Positions 8,302 through 17,415 of a stretch of 64,000 nt of DNA are shown here, in pieces (position 1 is the stretch's first letter; each line of letters begins with the position of its first letter). Source of the stretch: CAWFZT01 sp963820415 (GTDB lineage: Bacteria > Chloroflexota > Anaerolineae > Anaerolineales > Anaerolineaceae); the NCBI GenBank assembly GCA_963820415.1, contig CAWFZT010000015.1, forward strand, positions 1-64,000, written 5' to 3'. Position numbers and translations under genes: made by a program. The notes under the pieces were generated by a model that was given only the letters and a program-made list of their open reading frames with translations, was not told where the DNA came from and ran no database searches.

Positions 8302-8841
8302 ATGCCCTCATCGCTAGGTGTCTCTGTAGTTATTATCAAGGATGAATCTGTCTTGCTTATCCTAAGAGGCGACTTCCCGGTTTGGGGTTTACCTGGCGGA
8401 GCTGTAGAGTCGGGGGAATCTATCGCTGAAGCCGCCATCCGTGAAGTTCATGAGGAAACCGGATTGGATATTCGTTTGATCAGATTGGTGGGGATTTACT
8501 TCCGCCCGCAAGGATTAGAGGGCCATCACCAGGCCCTTTTTACAGCAGAAGTAAGCGGCGGCGAAACCAAACCGGATGGATTCGAAACATTGAAGGTCGA
8601 ATGGTTTCCTTTGGACCATCTGCCTGAGCGACTGCTCGGTTATCATCGTTTAAGTATTCACGATGCGCTTCAAGTTGGGCCTGCTGTTGTACGTAGCCTG
8701 AACATTTTCCCAACTTTCTCTCGCTTCACTCGCCAGGAAATTTATACCTTAAGAGATCAGGGGAAACTTGACTTTCAGGCCGTTTATTCTGAACTTTGCG
8801 CTCCTATAGAAGAGAGCCATATTAGGAATGGACTTGGATAG
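8302..8841 (+). CDS. NUDIX hydrolase
   Basis: The 179-residue protein contains a complete Nudix box, with GGAVESGESIAEAAIREVHE followed by ETGLDI, which binds metal and hydrolyses nucleoside diphosphates linked to another group. VSVVIIKDESVLLILR precedes it as the usual first beta strands. The frame extends to 8242 inside the GH13 gene, but AGGAGG six bases before the ATG at 8302 fixes the start. The C-terminal 50 residues are outside the core domain and have no motif I recognise. The substrate is unknown. It may be read from the preceding operon, since the gap is only 49 bp. Confidence 0.88.
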   Translation: MPSSLGVSVVIIKDESVLLILRGDFPVWGLPGGAVESGESIAEAAIREVHEETGLDIRLIRLVGIYFRPQGLEGHHQALFTAEVSGGETKPDGFETLKVEWFPLDHLPERLLGYHRLSIHDALQVGPAVVRSLNIFPTFSRFTRQEIYTLRDQGKLDFQAVYSELCAPIEESHIRNGLG

Positions 8842-8872
8842 CTGAACCAGAATGATACCTGGTGTTTTCCCC

Positions 8873-9904
8873 TTATTGGCGCAACTGCATGGCAGTTTCA
8901 AACAACGCCTGCACGTTCGGCCAGGGAAACCCAGGATCGACTTCCAGATACAACCAGGAGCCGCCGGAAAGACAGTCAAACTCGTCGACCAGGCGCAGCA
9001 GGTATGAGCGCACTTGCTGCGGGGTGGCATGCTGCATCAGTTCGCCTCGATCGGGGTGAAGCTGCAAGGCCAGACCGAGGTCACGGCAACGTTTTCCCAG
9101 GTCATGATGGTCAAACAAGGGAAGCTGCGGCCAGATGGCATCGGCTCCTGCTTCGCGCAGGTCGGCCAGGATGGGTAAGATCATCCCGCAGGAATGGAAG
9201 AGGATGCGTTTTCCAGCGCGCTTTACCGGCTCAAACAGGGATCGGTAGCGGGGTAAAAAGAAGCGCCGCCACATCTTGGGCGAAAGCATAAGGGCTTGCT
9301 GGGTGCCAAAATCATCCCCTACACAAACCGCGTCGACGCCTGCCGCCAGTGCGTTGTTAATAATCACCCCGTTGTAATCTACCAATAAATCCGCCAACCG
9401 GTTGATCTCAGGCGTGTCTTGGGAGATGTCAATCAGGACGTCTTCAAAGGGGCGCAGCGACTGCATGGTTTCAAATAGGCTCGCTCCACCACCTGCGTGA
9501 AAGTAGCGCTGGCGGTGAACCATCCCGGCTGCCTGGATCTGGGCCAGCGCCGGCCCTTCCAAGGGTCTAATTTCAGGTAGACGGTAGCTGTCAAGCCGCG
9601 AGATATCTGCCAGCGGATAGTTAATGCGGTAACCCCACACCCCATAAAGGCGGTATTCCCAGGTAGTACCCCAGGCATCGATTATGAACTTGTGGTAACG
9701 GCCGTCGGGGTCGAAGTCTTCTTTGGGAACAACAGGCAGAGCCAGGTCGCTCTGGTCATCGAAATCGTGGCCGCAGGTACGCATCAGGTCCAGCAGCTTC
9801 TGACCGTGATCGAACAGGCCAGCCGGGGAGGGGTGGACCTGCAGCGGTATCCGGTCCACCGGCTTGAATGCCAGGGCTGCCAGCATACGTTCTCTAGGGA
9901 TCAT
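8873..9904 (-). CDS. Uroporphyrinogen decarboxylase-like (URO-D) family protein
   Basis: The 343-residue protein opens with MIPRERMLAALAFKPVDRIP, the common start of URO-D superfamily proteins, and shows FHSCGMILPILADLREAGAD, matching the active-site region of corrinoid-methyltransferase type members. True HemE proteins are more conserved and have a different N-terminus, so a role in heme synthesis is not supported; these divergent members usually act in methyl transfer or have unknown substrates. It stands alone on the minus strand, convergent with the NUDIX gene, and no corrinoid protein is encoded nearby. The product is confident to family level only. Confidence 0.8.
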   Translation of the reverse strand: MIPRERMLAALAFKPVDRIPLQVHPSPAGLFDHGQKLLDLMRTCGHDFDDQSDLALPVVPKEDFDPDGRYHKFIIDAWGTTWEYRLYGVWGYRINYPLADISRLDSYRLPEIRPLEGPALAQIQAAGMVHRQRYFHAGGGASLFETMQSLRPFEDVLIDISQDTPEINRLADLLVDYNGVIINNALAAGVDAVCVGDDFGTQQALMLSPKMWRRFFLPRYRSLFEPVKRAGKRILFHSCGMILPILADLREAGADAIWPQLPLFDHHDLGKRCRDLGLALQLHPDRGELMQHATPQQVRSYLLRLVDEFDCLSGGSWLYLEVDPGFPWPNVQALFETAMQLRQ

Positions 9905-10084
9905 AATTACCAGATGTCAAAGGATCAGTCAACTTCATAGATCATATCACAATTGCCTCTTAATCTGGCTGGCAATCAGTCATTTGCGCATAGATATAAC
10001 GATATTTTAGCGGCCTGGCTATCCGAAATTGCCGTTCAAAAAAGAGGAAAAAGAGCATGTGATAGGATTTTAGTAAAAAATAGT

Positions 10085-10127
10085 AAAAAAACCGAAGACA
10101 GGACACTTCCTGTCTTCGGTTTTTTTC
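10085..10127 (-). terminator. Rho-independent terminator after the GH4 gene
   Basis: A 12-bp perfect stem (CCGAAGACAGGA at 10092-10103 with its complement at 10108-10119) has a 4-base loop and is flanked by A-runs on the left and T-runs on the right, so it can act in both directions. It lies just downstream of the GH4 stop codon at 10145 on the minus strand. Confidence 0.85.
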
Positions 10128-10144
10128 GTCAAAGGGTGGTCGTC

Positions 10145-11473
10145 TTACTTAATTACCAATTCCTTGAAATTAGGTAAATAGTCCTTATATTGCTGGAACA
10201 TTTCGTTGACCATGCTCTTGATTTCGGCCAGCGAAAGGACTGCTGCAGTCAGCGGATCGTAGGCGATAGCATGGTAGACCAATCGGGCATTGCCGGTCAA
10301 AGCAGCTTCGACTGCCATCTCTTCTACCATGACACTGACGTGGTTTAAAGTGACGCATTGTGAGGGAAGGTCCCCGACGTGGGTGGAATGGAATCCGGCG
10401 CGATCGACGAATACCGGAATTTCCACACAGGCGTCTTCGGGCAAATTCGTGATGAGCTGCTTGTTGGGCATATTACCGTTGAATGTGTAGATATCGCCGC
10501 CTTTGAGGGCGTTGATAATATGGGCGGCATATTCGTGCCCGCGCTCGAGGCTGATTGGCGTTTCTTTGGCAAACCACTTGACTGCCTCTTCTTTCCAGGT
10601 GTTCTCTCTATTCCGGTATTCTTTCAGAACATAGGCATATTCACCTGGGTTCCAGCCAGTGCCATGCGTGCAGTATTTTTCGATCAGATCAGGTCGTTTG
10701 CGGAACCACCAGTTATATTCCGAATTGTGACCGCTGGATTCGGTCACGTAATAGTCCAGGTTGAGGAACATTTCATTGCGGACAATTTCTTCATTATATA
10801 TTTCCGGTTTTTCCATGGCTTTGCGGATCATTGGATAGGCATCTTTCCCATTCCAGTTATATTTCAGGTACCAGGCCTGGTGGTTGATCCCAGCGCAAGT
10901 GTAGGTGATTTCTGACATCGGCGCGCCGATCCACCGGGCGAGCATTTCGGCCGAGCCCTGGACGGAATGGCACAAACCGGTCACTGGAATGTATGATTCG
11001 CGCTGCATGGCCCGGCACAACATTGCCATCGGGTTGGTATAGTTCAGCAGCACGGCATTGGGGCAGTAGCGCTCCATGTCTTTGACGATGCTGACCATCA
11101 CGGGGATGGTGCGCAGAGCACGGAAAATACCTGAAGGCCCTCGAGTATCGCCGATGTTGGTATCCACGCCGTATTTCTTGGGTATCTCAATGTCGTAGCG
11201 CCACACATCAGTCTCGCCGACCAGTATGGTGCAGAGAACAAAGTCGGCGCCTTTCAATGCCTCGATGCGGTCCATGGTGGCTTCAACTTTGGCTGGATAA
11301 TGACCTATATCGACGATGCGCTGCACTGATTTGTGGGCAAAATCCAGTCGCTCTGCACTTATATCCATCAGGCAGATTGTAGCGTCACTCAAGAGGGGGA
11401 AAGTCAAAACGTCTCTCACCAGTCCGCGAGTGAAACCCAGACTGCCTGCGCCAATAAATGTTATCTTGGTCAT
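10145..11473 (-). CDS. GH4 alpha-galactosidase-like glycosidase
   Basis: The 442-residue protein belongs to glycoside hydrolase family 4, which uses NAD+ and a divalent metal in a redox-elimination mechanism. The N-terminal dinucleotide motif is FIGAGSLGFTRGLVRD. GDTRGPSGIFRALRTIP is the family signature, CHSVQGSAEML holds the metal-binding Cys-His with the Ser seen in alpha-galactosidases, and ESSGHNSEYNWWF supports that subtype. The frame extends upstream to 11611, but AGGAGAGG precedes the ATG at 11473. It diverges from the GH130 gene. An alpha-glucosidase or alpha-glucuronidase activity is a less likely alternative. Confidence 0.88.
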   Translation of the reverse strand: MTKITFIGAGSLGFTRGLVRDVLTFPLLSDATICLMDISAERLDFAHKSVQRIVDIGHYPAKVEATMDRIEALKGADFVLCTILVGETDVWRYDIEIPKKYGVDTNIGDTRGPSGIFRALRTIPVMVSIVKDMERYCPNAVLLNYTNPMAMLCRAMQRESYIPVTGLCHSVQGSAEMLARWIGAPMSEITYTCAGINHQAWYLKYNWNGKDAYPMIRKAMEKPEIYNEEIVRNEMFLNLDYYVTESSGHNSEYNWWFRKRPDLIEKYCTHGTGWNPGEYAYVLKEYRNRENTWKEEAVKWFAKETPISLERGHEYAAHIINALKGGDIYTFNGNMPNKQLITNLPEDACVEIPVFVDRAGFHSTHVGDLPSQCVTLNHVSVMVEEMAVEAALTGNARLVYHAIAYDPLTAAVLSLAEIKSMVNEMFQQYKDYLPNFKELVIK

Positions 11474-11582
11474 ATTGCCTCTCCTTATTTGGATTATATA
11501 GGAAATAGTATAATCTAGTTTATACCGATTAGCAGATAAATAATTCAGGTCATTTTTTATACCTTTCCCAAAGGAGAAAAGC
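11474..11582. promoter_or_regulatory. Divergent promoter region between GH4 and GH130
   Basis: This AT-rich 109-bp gap must drive both divergent genes. A TATAAT hexamer is present on the plus strand at 11509-11514 and another on the minus strand at 11498-11493. Neither has a convincing -35 hexamer at 16-18 bp, so exact starts are uncertain. I see no palindromic operator like the one at 3388-3417. Confidence 0.35.
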
Positions 11583-12278
11583 ATGACCACCGAGTACGCA
11601 GACCGCCTCACTCACCTGATTGCAGACCACAGAATGCTCCTGGCGCACAAGAATGAAATAAATCCTTCATGGACGAATGGCTTATTTGAACGTTACCGCT
11701 ACCCGGTTTTAACCGCCGCCCATACACCTTTATCCTGGCGTTATGATTTGAATCCTGTAACCAATCCTTTTTTGATCGAGCGCATGGGAATTAATGGGGT
11801 ATTCAACCCGGGGGCGATGGAGCTAAATGGGATATTCTATCTGGCCTGCCGGGTAGAGGGTTACGACCGCAAGTCGTTTTTCGCCATTGCAGAAAGCGCG
11901 ACAGGAATAGACGGTTTTCGCTTTTTGAACGAGCCGGTCGTCATGCCCGAAACTGAAAATCCGGATACGAATGTTTACGATATGCGCCTGGTCACGCATG
12001 AAGATGGCTGGATTTATGGTTTGTTCTGCACAGAACGTAAGGATCCTGCGGCTCCTGCCGGGGATACCAGCAGCGCAATTGCCCAATGTGGGATTGCTCG
12101 TACACACGACTTGCGCAAGTGGGAGCGCCTGGATGATCTGAAGTCATCTTCTGCACAGCAGAGAAACGTCGTGTTACATCCGGAATTCATCGATGGAAAA
12201 TATGCTTTTTATACCAGACCGCAGGAACTCCTTCATCGAGGCTGGCAGTGGGGGTGGGATTGGCTGGGGTCTGTCTGA
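11583..12278 (+). CDS. GH130 mannosylglucose phosphorylase, N-terminal part (frameshifted)
   Basis: This is the first 231 codons of a GH130 subfamily 1 enzyme, which phosphorolyses 4-O-beta-mannosyl-glucose to mannose-1-phosphate and glucose. YRYPVLTAAHTPLSWRYDLN, GVFNPGAMELNG and DRKSFFAIAES are characteristic, and the later NVYDMRLVTHEDGWIYGLFC matches the five-blade propeller core. AGGAG stands upstream of the ATG. The reading is correct to YTRPQ and then goes out of frame; the homologous continuation DSFIEAGSGGGIGWGL lies in the next frame. One extra A at 12226-12227 explains this. Confidence 0.85.
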   Translation: MTTEYADRLTHLIADHRMLLAHKNEINPSWTNGLFERYRYPVLTAAHTPLSWRYDLNPVTNPFLIERMGINGVFNPGAMELNGIFYLACRVEGYDRKSFFAIAESATGIDGFRFLNEPVVMPETENPDTNVYDMRLVTHEDGWIYGLFCTERKDPAAPAGDTSSAIAQCGIARTHDLRKWERLDDLKSSSAQQRNVVLHPEFIDGKYAFYTRPQELLHRGWQWGWDWLGSV

Positions 12279-12795
12279 TTCGATGGAGCATGCTGAGATA
12301 CCGAGTGAACTGGTGATCGACCGGCGCATCTACCACACCATAAAAGAGTTAAAAAACGGTGAAGGGCCAGCCCCGATAAAAACTGGCCAGGGTTGGCTGC
12401 ACATTGCTCATGGCGTCAGGAATACAGCCGCCGGAATGCGTTATGTTCTCTACGCCTATCTCAGCCGCCTCGATAAACCCTGGGAAGTTACCCACGCGCC
12501 GGGTGGATATTTGCTGGCGCCAGACGGCGAAGAACGCATCGGGGATGTATCCAACGTAACCTTTTGCAATGGGGTGGTCGTGACAGCGGATGGAAAAGTA
12601 TTCATATATTATGCATCCTCAGATACACGCATTCACGTTGCTACCTCTTCCGTAGAAAAACTACTTGATTATGTCTTGCATACTCCGCCGGATGGACTTC
12701 GTTCGGCAGCCTGCGTTGAGCAGCGGCTTGATCTGATCCATAGAAACTGGAAATATATCCAGGCAAGTAATCGGCGTGATCTTTCAGACCTTTAG
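12193..12795 (+). CDS. GH130 mannosylglucose phosphorylase, C-terminal part (frameshifted)
   Basis: This frame carries the rest of the GH130 enzyme begun at 11583. True homology starts near 12228 with SFIEAGSGGGIGWGLSDSME, and continues with YHTIKELKNGEGPAPIKT, the phosphate/substrate-binding region, and WLHIAHGVRNTAAGMRYVLY. The codons before 12228 are an out-of-frame overlap. The joined protein is about 403 residues, close to the family norm. The stop is 14 bp before the rhamnosidase gene, suggesting an operon. With GH38 and GH78 nearby, the enzyme probably serves breakdown of mannose-containing plant oligosaccharides. Confidence 0.84.
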   Translation: MENMLFIPDRRNSFIEAGSGGGIGWGLSDSMEHAEIPSELVIDRRIYHTIKELKNGEGPAPIKTGQGWLHIAHGVRNTAAGMRYVLYAYLSRLDKPWEVTHAPGGYLLAPDGEERIGDVSNVTFCNGVVVTADGKVFIYYASSDTRIHVATSSVEKLLDYVLHTPPDGLRSAACVEQRLDLIHRNWKYIQASNRRDLSDL

Positions 12796-12809
12796 ATAGG
12801 GAAAAACTT

Positions 12810-15476
12810 ATGACCACCTCATTACACATCCGCAATCTAAGATGCGAATACAGCATTGATCCCCTGGGAATTGATATTCTTTGCCCAAGGCTGAGTTGGG
12901 TTCTCGAATCAAGTCAACGCGCTCAAAAACAAACAGCTTACCGCTGTCTGGCTGCCAGCAGTCTCGAAGAGCTTGAGGAAGGAAAAGCAGACCTGTGGGA
13001 TAGCGGTAAAGTAAATTCCTCTCAATCTATCCAGGTCGAGTATACCGGCAAACCGTTGACCTCCCGGCAGCAGGTGTGGTGGAAAGTACGCGTCTGGGAC
13101 AAAGATGGCGCGGCCAGCGATTTCAGCCAGCCAGCCCGCTGGGAAATGGGGCTTCTCAACCCCAGCGATTGGTCAGCCCGGTGGATCGGGGCAGGTCTGG
13201 TTGGCGGACCGCGTACGACCATCCCGGCGCCATTTTTCCGTAAAACTGTTTCAATACAGGATAATATCCACTCGGCCAGATTGTACGTGACTGCCCTGGG
13301 GCTTTACGAGGTGGAGATCAACGGTCAAAAAGTTGGGAATGACATCCTTACCCCAGGCTGGACGAATTATCGCAAGCGCGTCCAATACCAGACCTATGAC
13401 GTAACTGACCTGTTAAATTCGGGCGAGAATGTGGTTGGGGCAATCCTGGGCGATGGCTGGTACTGTGGGCATGTTTCCTGGCGGGACCGGCAGAGTTATG
13501 GCGACCGGCCCAAATTGTTGGCCCAGTTAGAAATTGTCTTTGAGGATGGGAGCCGAGAGACTGTGGCGACCAATTCCACCTGGGAATATGCCTTTGGGCC
13601 TATTTTGGAGGCGGATTTGCTGATGGGAGAAAGCTATGATGCACGGTTGGCTGCCAAGAATTGGAGCTGCCCCGGTTTTAGTGGTTGGAAATGGATGCCC
13701 GCTGAATTACTTGAGAATCCTGGAATCCAGTTGGTAGCCCAGGTGGGACCACCAGTCAGGCGGATAGAAGAGGTTAAGCCAATCGCGCCTCCACGGCAAT
13801 TGAGTAACGCACCTTCTCCAGATTGGATTTTTGACATGGGCCAAAATATGGTCGGGTGGGTCAGGCTGAAGGTCAAAGGCCCGGCTGGCACAACCATCCG
13901 GCTGCGTTTTGCCGAGATTCTGGATTCAGATGGAAAGCTTTACACGGCCAACCTACGTTCGGCCCGGCAAACTGATTACTACACTTTGCGCGGAGAAGGT
14001 GAAGAAATTTACGAACCCAGGTTTACCTTCCACGGTTTCCGTTATGTGGAAGTCCACGGTTATCCAGGAAATCCTCAAGAGGATGCCATTATCGGGGTCG
14101 TCATCCATTCGGCGACTCCTCCCAGTGGATCATTTGAATGTTCGGACCCTTTAATCAACCAGCTCCAACATAATATCCAGTGGGGCCAGAAGGGTAATTT
14201 TGTTGACATTCCCACCGATTGCCCCCAACGTGATGAACGCCTGGGCTGGACCGGTGATGCTCAAGTTTTCATCCGGACGGCGACTTTTAACATGGATGTG
14301 TCAGGTTTTTTCACGCGCTGGCTGCAAGTCCTGGAGGATTCCCAATCCACCAATGGAGCGTATCCACCGTTCGCACCTTATGCCAGTTTGGAAGATGCGG
14401 ATGGGGGTCCCGCCTGGGCGGACGCAGGTATTATTTGCCCGTGGACTATTTACCAGGTTTACGGTGATAAACGCGTCCTCGAGCAGCATTACAATTCGAT
14501 GGTGCGTTTTATCGAATACCTACAGCGCACGAGCCAGGATTTAATCCGGGTTTATGAAGGATATCCAGGTTTTTCCGGGTACGGCGATTGGCTTTCAATC
14601 AACGCAGAAACCCCTAAAGACTTGATCGGGACCGCTTTCTTTGCATATAGTGCTGGGCTGCTCAGCCGGATTGCCGGTATTTTGGGGAAGCAAACTGACC
14701 GTGAACGTTTCGAGCAATTGCATGACAAGGTAAAGCGGGCCTTCCAGGAGCGTTACGTGACTAATGCTGGATTGGTCGCCGGGAACACCCAAACTGCTTA
14801 TGTGCTGGCGTTATATTTTGACCTGCTGCCAGAACCCCTGCGCCAGCCTGCTGCAGATGCCTTGATCAACAATATTGGGCAGCGGAAAACACATCTATCC
14901 ACCGGTTTCGCTGGTGCGCCGTACCTGAACCATGCCCTCACTCGCTCAGGCCGGCTGGAAGTTGCCTACGAGCTGCTCAACCGGAAAAGCTGGCCATCAT
15001 GGCTCTATCCGGTTACTCAAGGGGCAACCACCATTTGGGAACGTTGGGATGGATGGACTGACGATAAGGGCTTTCAAGACCCGGCGATGAATTCATTCAA
15101 TCATTATGCCTACGGTTCGATTGGCGATTGGCTTTACGCGGTGGTGGCTGGCATTGATATCGATGCGGACCACCCAGGTTTTCAGCATTTTATTATCCGA
15201 CCTTGCCCTGGAGGTGGATTGACTTTTGCTAAGGCAGAATACAACGCCATCACGGGAAAGATAGCCTGTGAATGGCAACTCGATAAAAAAATTTTTCATC
15301 TGTCTGTTACTATTCCTGCCAACACATCCGCCAGGATGTATATCCCTGCCCAAAAACAAGCCGCCGTCCGCGAGGCAGGGAACCTGGAGGGTGTGACATT
15401 CCTGGGGTTGGAAGGAGATAGGGCGGTTTACGAGGTGATGTCTGGTAACTATGCGTTTGAATCGAAAGTTAAATGA
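12810..15476 (+). CDS. GH78 alpha-L-rhamnosidase
   Basis: The 888-residue enzyme removes terminal alpha-L-rhamnose from pectin side chains or plant glycosides. An N-terminal Fn3-like domain (LRCEYSIDPLGIDILCPRLS) is followed by beta-sandwich domains and an (alpha/alpha)6 barrel. PTDCPQRDERLGWTGDAQVF near residue 470 contains the general acid Glu in DERLGW, and TIWERWDGW near residue 745 contains the probable catalytic base Glu. I see no signal peptide, so it is predicted to be cytoplasmic and to act on imported oligosaccharides. It is intact and follows GH130 by 14 bp. Confidence 0.92.
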   Translation: MTTSLHIRNLRCEYSIDPLGIDILCPRLSWVLESSQRAQKQTAYRCLAASSLEELEEGKADLWDSGKVNSSQSIQVEYTGKPLTSRQQVWWKVRVWDKDGAASDFSQPARWEMGLLNPSDWSARWIGAGLVGGPRTTIPAPFFRKTVSIQDNIHSARLYVTALGLYEVEINGQKVGNDILTPGWTNYRKRVQYQTYDVTDLLNSGENVVGAILGDGWYCGHVSWRDRQSYGDRPKLLAQLEIVFEDGSRETVATNSTWEYAFGPILEADLLMGESYDARLAAKNWSCPGFSGWKWMPAELLENPGIQLVAQVGPPVRRIEEVKPIAPPRQLSNAPSPDWIFDMGQNMVGWVRLKVKGPAGTTIRLRFAEILDSDGKLYTANLRSARQTDYYTLRGEGEEIYEPRFTFHGFRYVEVHGYPGNPQEDAIIGVVIHSATPPSGSFECSDPLINQLQHNIQWGQKGNFVDIPTDCPQRDERLGWTGDAQVFIRTATFNMDVSGFFTRWLQVLEDSQSTNGAYPPFAPYASLEDADGGPAWADAGIICPWTIYQVYGDKRVLEQHYNSMVRFIEYLQRTSQDLIRVYEGYPGFSGYGDWLSINAETPKDLIGTAFFAYSAGLLSRIAGILGKQTDRERFEQLHDKVKRAFQERYVTNAGLVAGNTQTAYVLALYFDLLPEPLRQPAADALINNIGQRKTHLSTGFAGAPYLNHALTRSGRLEVAYELLNRKSWPSWLYPVTQGATTIWERWDGWTDDKGFQDPAMNSFNHYAYGSIGDWLYAVVAGIDIDADHPGFQHFIIRPCPGGGLTFAKAEYNAITGKIACEWQLDKKIFHLSVTIPANTSARMYIPAQKQAAVREAGNLEGVTFLGLEGDRAVYEVMSGNYAFESKVK

Positions 15477-15593
15477 TTGATCAAGATTTCTGAAGGATAG
15501 AAATCACGATCAGGTTACAATAACAACGTCCCGCTTTCAGCGGAAGGAACCCGAGAAATCAATATAGAAATAATTATGAAGGGCCAGAAAAAA

Positions 15594-16334
15594 ATGAAAC
15601 CAAAGATTGCGCTTCAACTCTATTCTGTGCGTGAAATACTCCCCGGCAATTTTGAAGGAGTAGTCAGGCAGGTCGCAAAAATGGGATATCAGGGGGTTGA
15701 AACAAGTGGGATTAAGGATATTTCAACCTGGAAGGCTGGAAAATTGTTCAAGGAATTGGGCCTGGCGGTAAGCAGCATGCATACATTTCCTCCACCGATT
15801 GGTAAAAAGTTCCAGGAAGCCCTGGATATTTTAAAAGGATACGGTTGTCGTCATATTGTATCCGGCTACGGGCCGGATAAATTTTCGAACCTGGCAGGCA
15901 TCAAAGAGATTTGCGAAGAGGTTAATGCCTGTTACGAGCTTTGTAGGGCTTACGGCGTCTCATTGAGCATCCACAACCATTCGCATGAATATATCCCGGT
16001 AGAAGGTGTTTATCCATATAAGCTGATGCTGGAAAACATGGATCCAGGCGTATTCTTTGAAGTGGATACTTATTGGGTGAAGGTCGCTGGGGTCGATCCG
16101 GTAAGCGTTGTAAAAGAGATCGGCAGCCGGGCGCACCTGCTGCATTTAAAAGATGGTCCCGGGATCAAAGGACAGCCAAATGTCGCTGTGGGTCAGGGTG
16201 TGATAGATGTTCCGGCAATCCTCAAAGCCAATGAAGGCAGCGTGGATTGGGTGATCGTCGAATTTGACCGCTGCGCCACAGACATTATGAAAGCAGTCGA
16301 GGAAAGTTTCCAATATCTATCCAGCCATGTCTAA
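15594..16334 (+). CDS. Sugar phosphate isomerase/epimerase (xylose-isomerase-like TIM barrel)
   Basis: The protein of about 246 residues is an AP_endonuc_2/xylose-isomerase-like TIM barrel. KIALQLYSVREILPG opens the fold, and metal-ligand motifs are seen in IHNHSHEY, FFEVDTYWVKVAG, HLLHLKDG and IVEFDR. An in-frame ATG also exists at 15576, but only the ATG at 15594 has a purine-rich AAGGG upstream, and it fits the family start. The substrate is unknown; such proteins often partner Gfo/Idh/MocA oxidoreductases in inositol or keto-sugar pathways, and here the next gene is one, overlapping by 8 bp. Confidence 0.84.
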   Translation: MKPKIALQLYSVREILPGNFEGVVRQVAKMGYQGVETSGIKDISTWKAGKLFKELGLAVSSMHTFPPPIGKKFQEALDILKGYGCRHIVSGYGPDKFSNLAGIKEICEEVNACYELCRAYGVSLSIHNHSHEYIPVEGVYPYKLMLENMDPGVFFEVDTYWVKVAGVDPVSVVKEIGSRAHLLHLKDGPGIKGQPNVAVGQGVIDVPAILKANEGSVDWVIVEFDRCATDIMKAVEESFQYLSSHV

Positions 16335-17415
16335 GACGAAGATTGGCATTGTTGGAACAGGGAACATCAGCTCTACATACATCGAGGTTTGCCGGTCATT
16401 AACGCTGCTTGACCTGGTGGCTTGCGCGGACCTCGAGCTTGAGAAAGCCTGCCGGACAGCCGAGAAGTACGGTATTCCGCATGGATGGCATGTTGATGAG
16501 TTGCTGTCAAATTCTGAGATTCAGATCGTGGTAAACCTGACCCCGCCGGCTGCTCATGCGCGGGTTGCCATGGCAGCCCTTTCCGCTGGAAAATCGATTT
16601 ACAACGAAAAACCTCTGGCTCTGACATGTGAAGATGCTCTTCGCATGATTGAGTTAGCAAGGCTCCGTGGACTGCGTATCGGATGCGCGCCGGATACCTT
16701 CCTGGGGGCTGGTTTACAGACCTGCCGGAAATTGATCGACGATGGAGCGATTGGGATACCAGTCGCCGCCACAGCTTTCATGTTGTGTCACGGTCATGAA
16801 GGCTGGCATCCCGACCCAGAATTCTATTATCAGGCTGGCGGTGGGCCAATGTTCGATATGGGACCTTATTATCTGACGGCTCTGGTGAGCTTGCTCGGTC
16901 CAATAACCAGGGTAACAGGAAGCGACCGCACCTCTTTCCCTGAACGGGTGATTGGCAGCCTGCCCAAAAAGGGACAGAAAATAAAAGTCGAGGTGCCGAC
17001 TCACGTGACCGGCTTATTAGATTTTGCCAGCGGAGCGATTGGTGCAATCATCACCAGCTTCGATGCCTGGAGCCACACCCTGCCTCATGTCGAAATATAC
17101 GGAAGCGAAGGGACATTGAGCCTGCCAGACCCAAATACCTTCGGCGGGCCGGTGCGGTTATGGCGCGCTGAAGGAAATAGGTGGGAGGATATAGCGCTCG
17201 TTCCGGGTTACGTACAGAACAGCCGTGGCCTGGGTGTGGCTGATATGGCAGAGGCGATGCAATCAGGTCGCTCTCACCGTGCTAATGAAAAACTGGCATA
17301 CCACGTCTTGGAAATCATGCATGCCATCCATGATTCTTCCAGGAATGGCATACATATTGAGCTTACCAGCACGTGCGAGCGGCCTGAACCATTTTGTGGG
17401 TTTACATTTTCCTGA
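16327..17415 (+). CDS. Gfo/Idh/MocA-family oxidoreductase
   Basis: The 362-residue protein has an N-terminal Rossmann fold (KIGIVGTGNISSTY) for NAD(P), the family motif YNEKPLAL with the conserved Glu-Lys-Pro, and a C-terminal alpha/beta domain starting near GGGPMFDMGPYYLTALVSLL. Members oxidise or reduce the hydroxyls of sugars, inositols and related compounds. Its start overlaps the end of the isomerase gene by 8 bp, which implies translational coupling and a shared pathway. It converges on the GH38 gene with a 14-bp overlap of the 3' ends. The specific substrate cannot be predicted. Confidence 0.9.
   Translation: MSKTKIGIVGTGNISSTYIEVCRSLTLLDLVACADLELEKACRTAEKYGIPHGWHVDELLSNSEIQIVVNLTPPAAHARVAMAALSAGKSIYNEKPLALTCEDALRMIELARLRGLRIGCAPDTFLGAGLQTCRKLIDDGAIGIPVAATAFMLCHGHEGWHPDPEFYYQAGGGPMFDMGPYYLTALVSLLGPITRVTGSDRTSFPERVIGSLPKKGQKIKVEVPTHVTGLLDFASGAIGAIITSFDAWSHTLPHVEIYGSEGTLSLPDPNTFGGPVRLWRAEGNRWEDIALVPGYVQNSRGLGVADMAEAMQSGRSHRANEKLAYHVLEIMHAIHDSSRNGIHIELTSTCERPEPFCGFTFS

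Noticed and set aside
8873..9904. HemE (heme synthesis) for the URO-D family gene
   Set aside because: The sequence is a divergent URO-D superfamily member without the HemE N-terminal signature, and no other heme genes are nearby.
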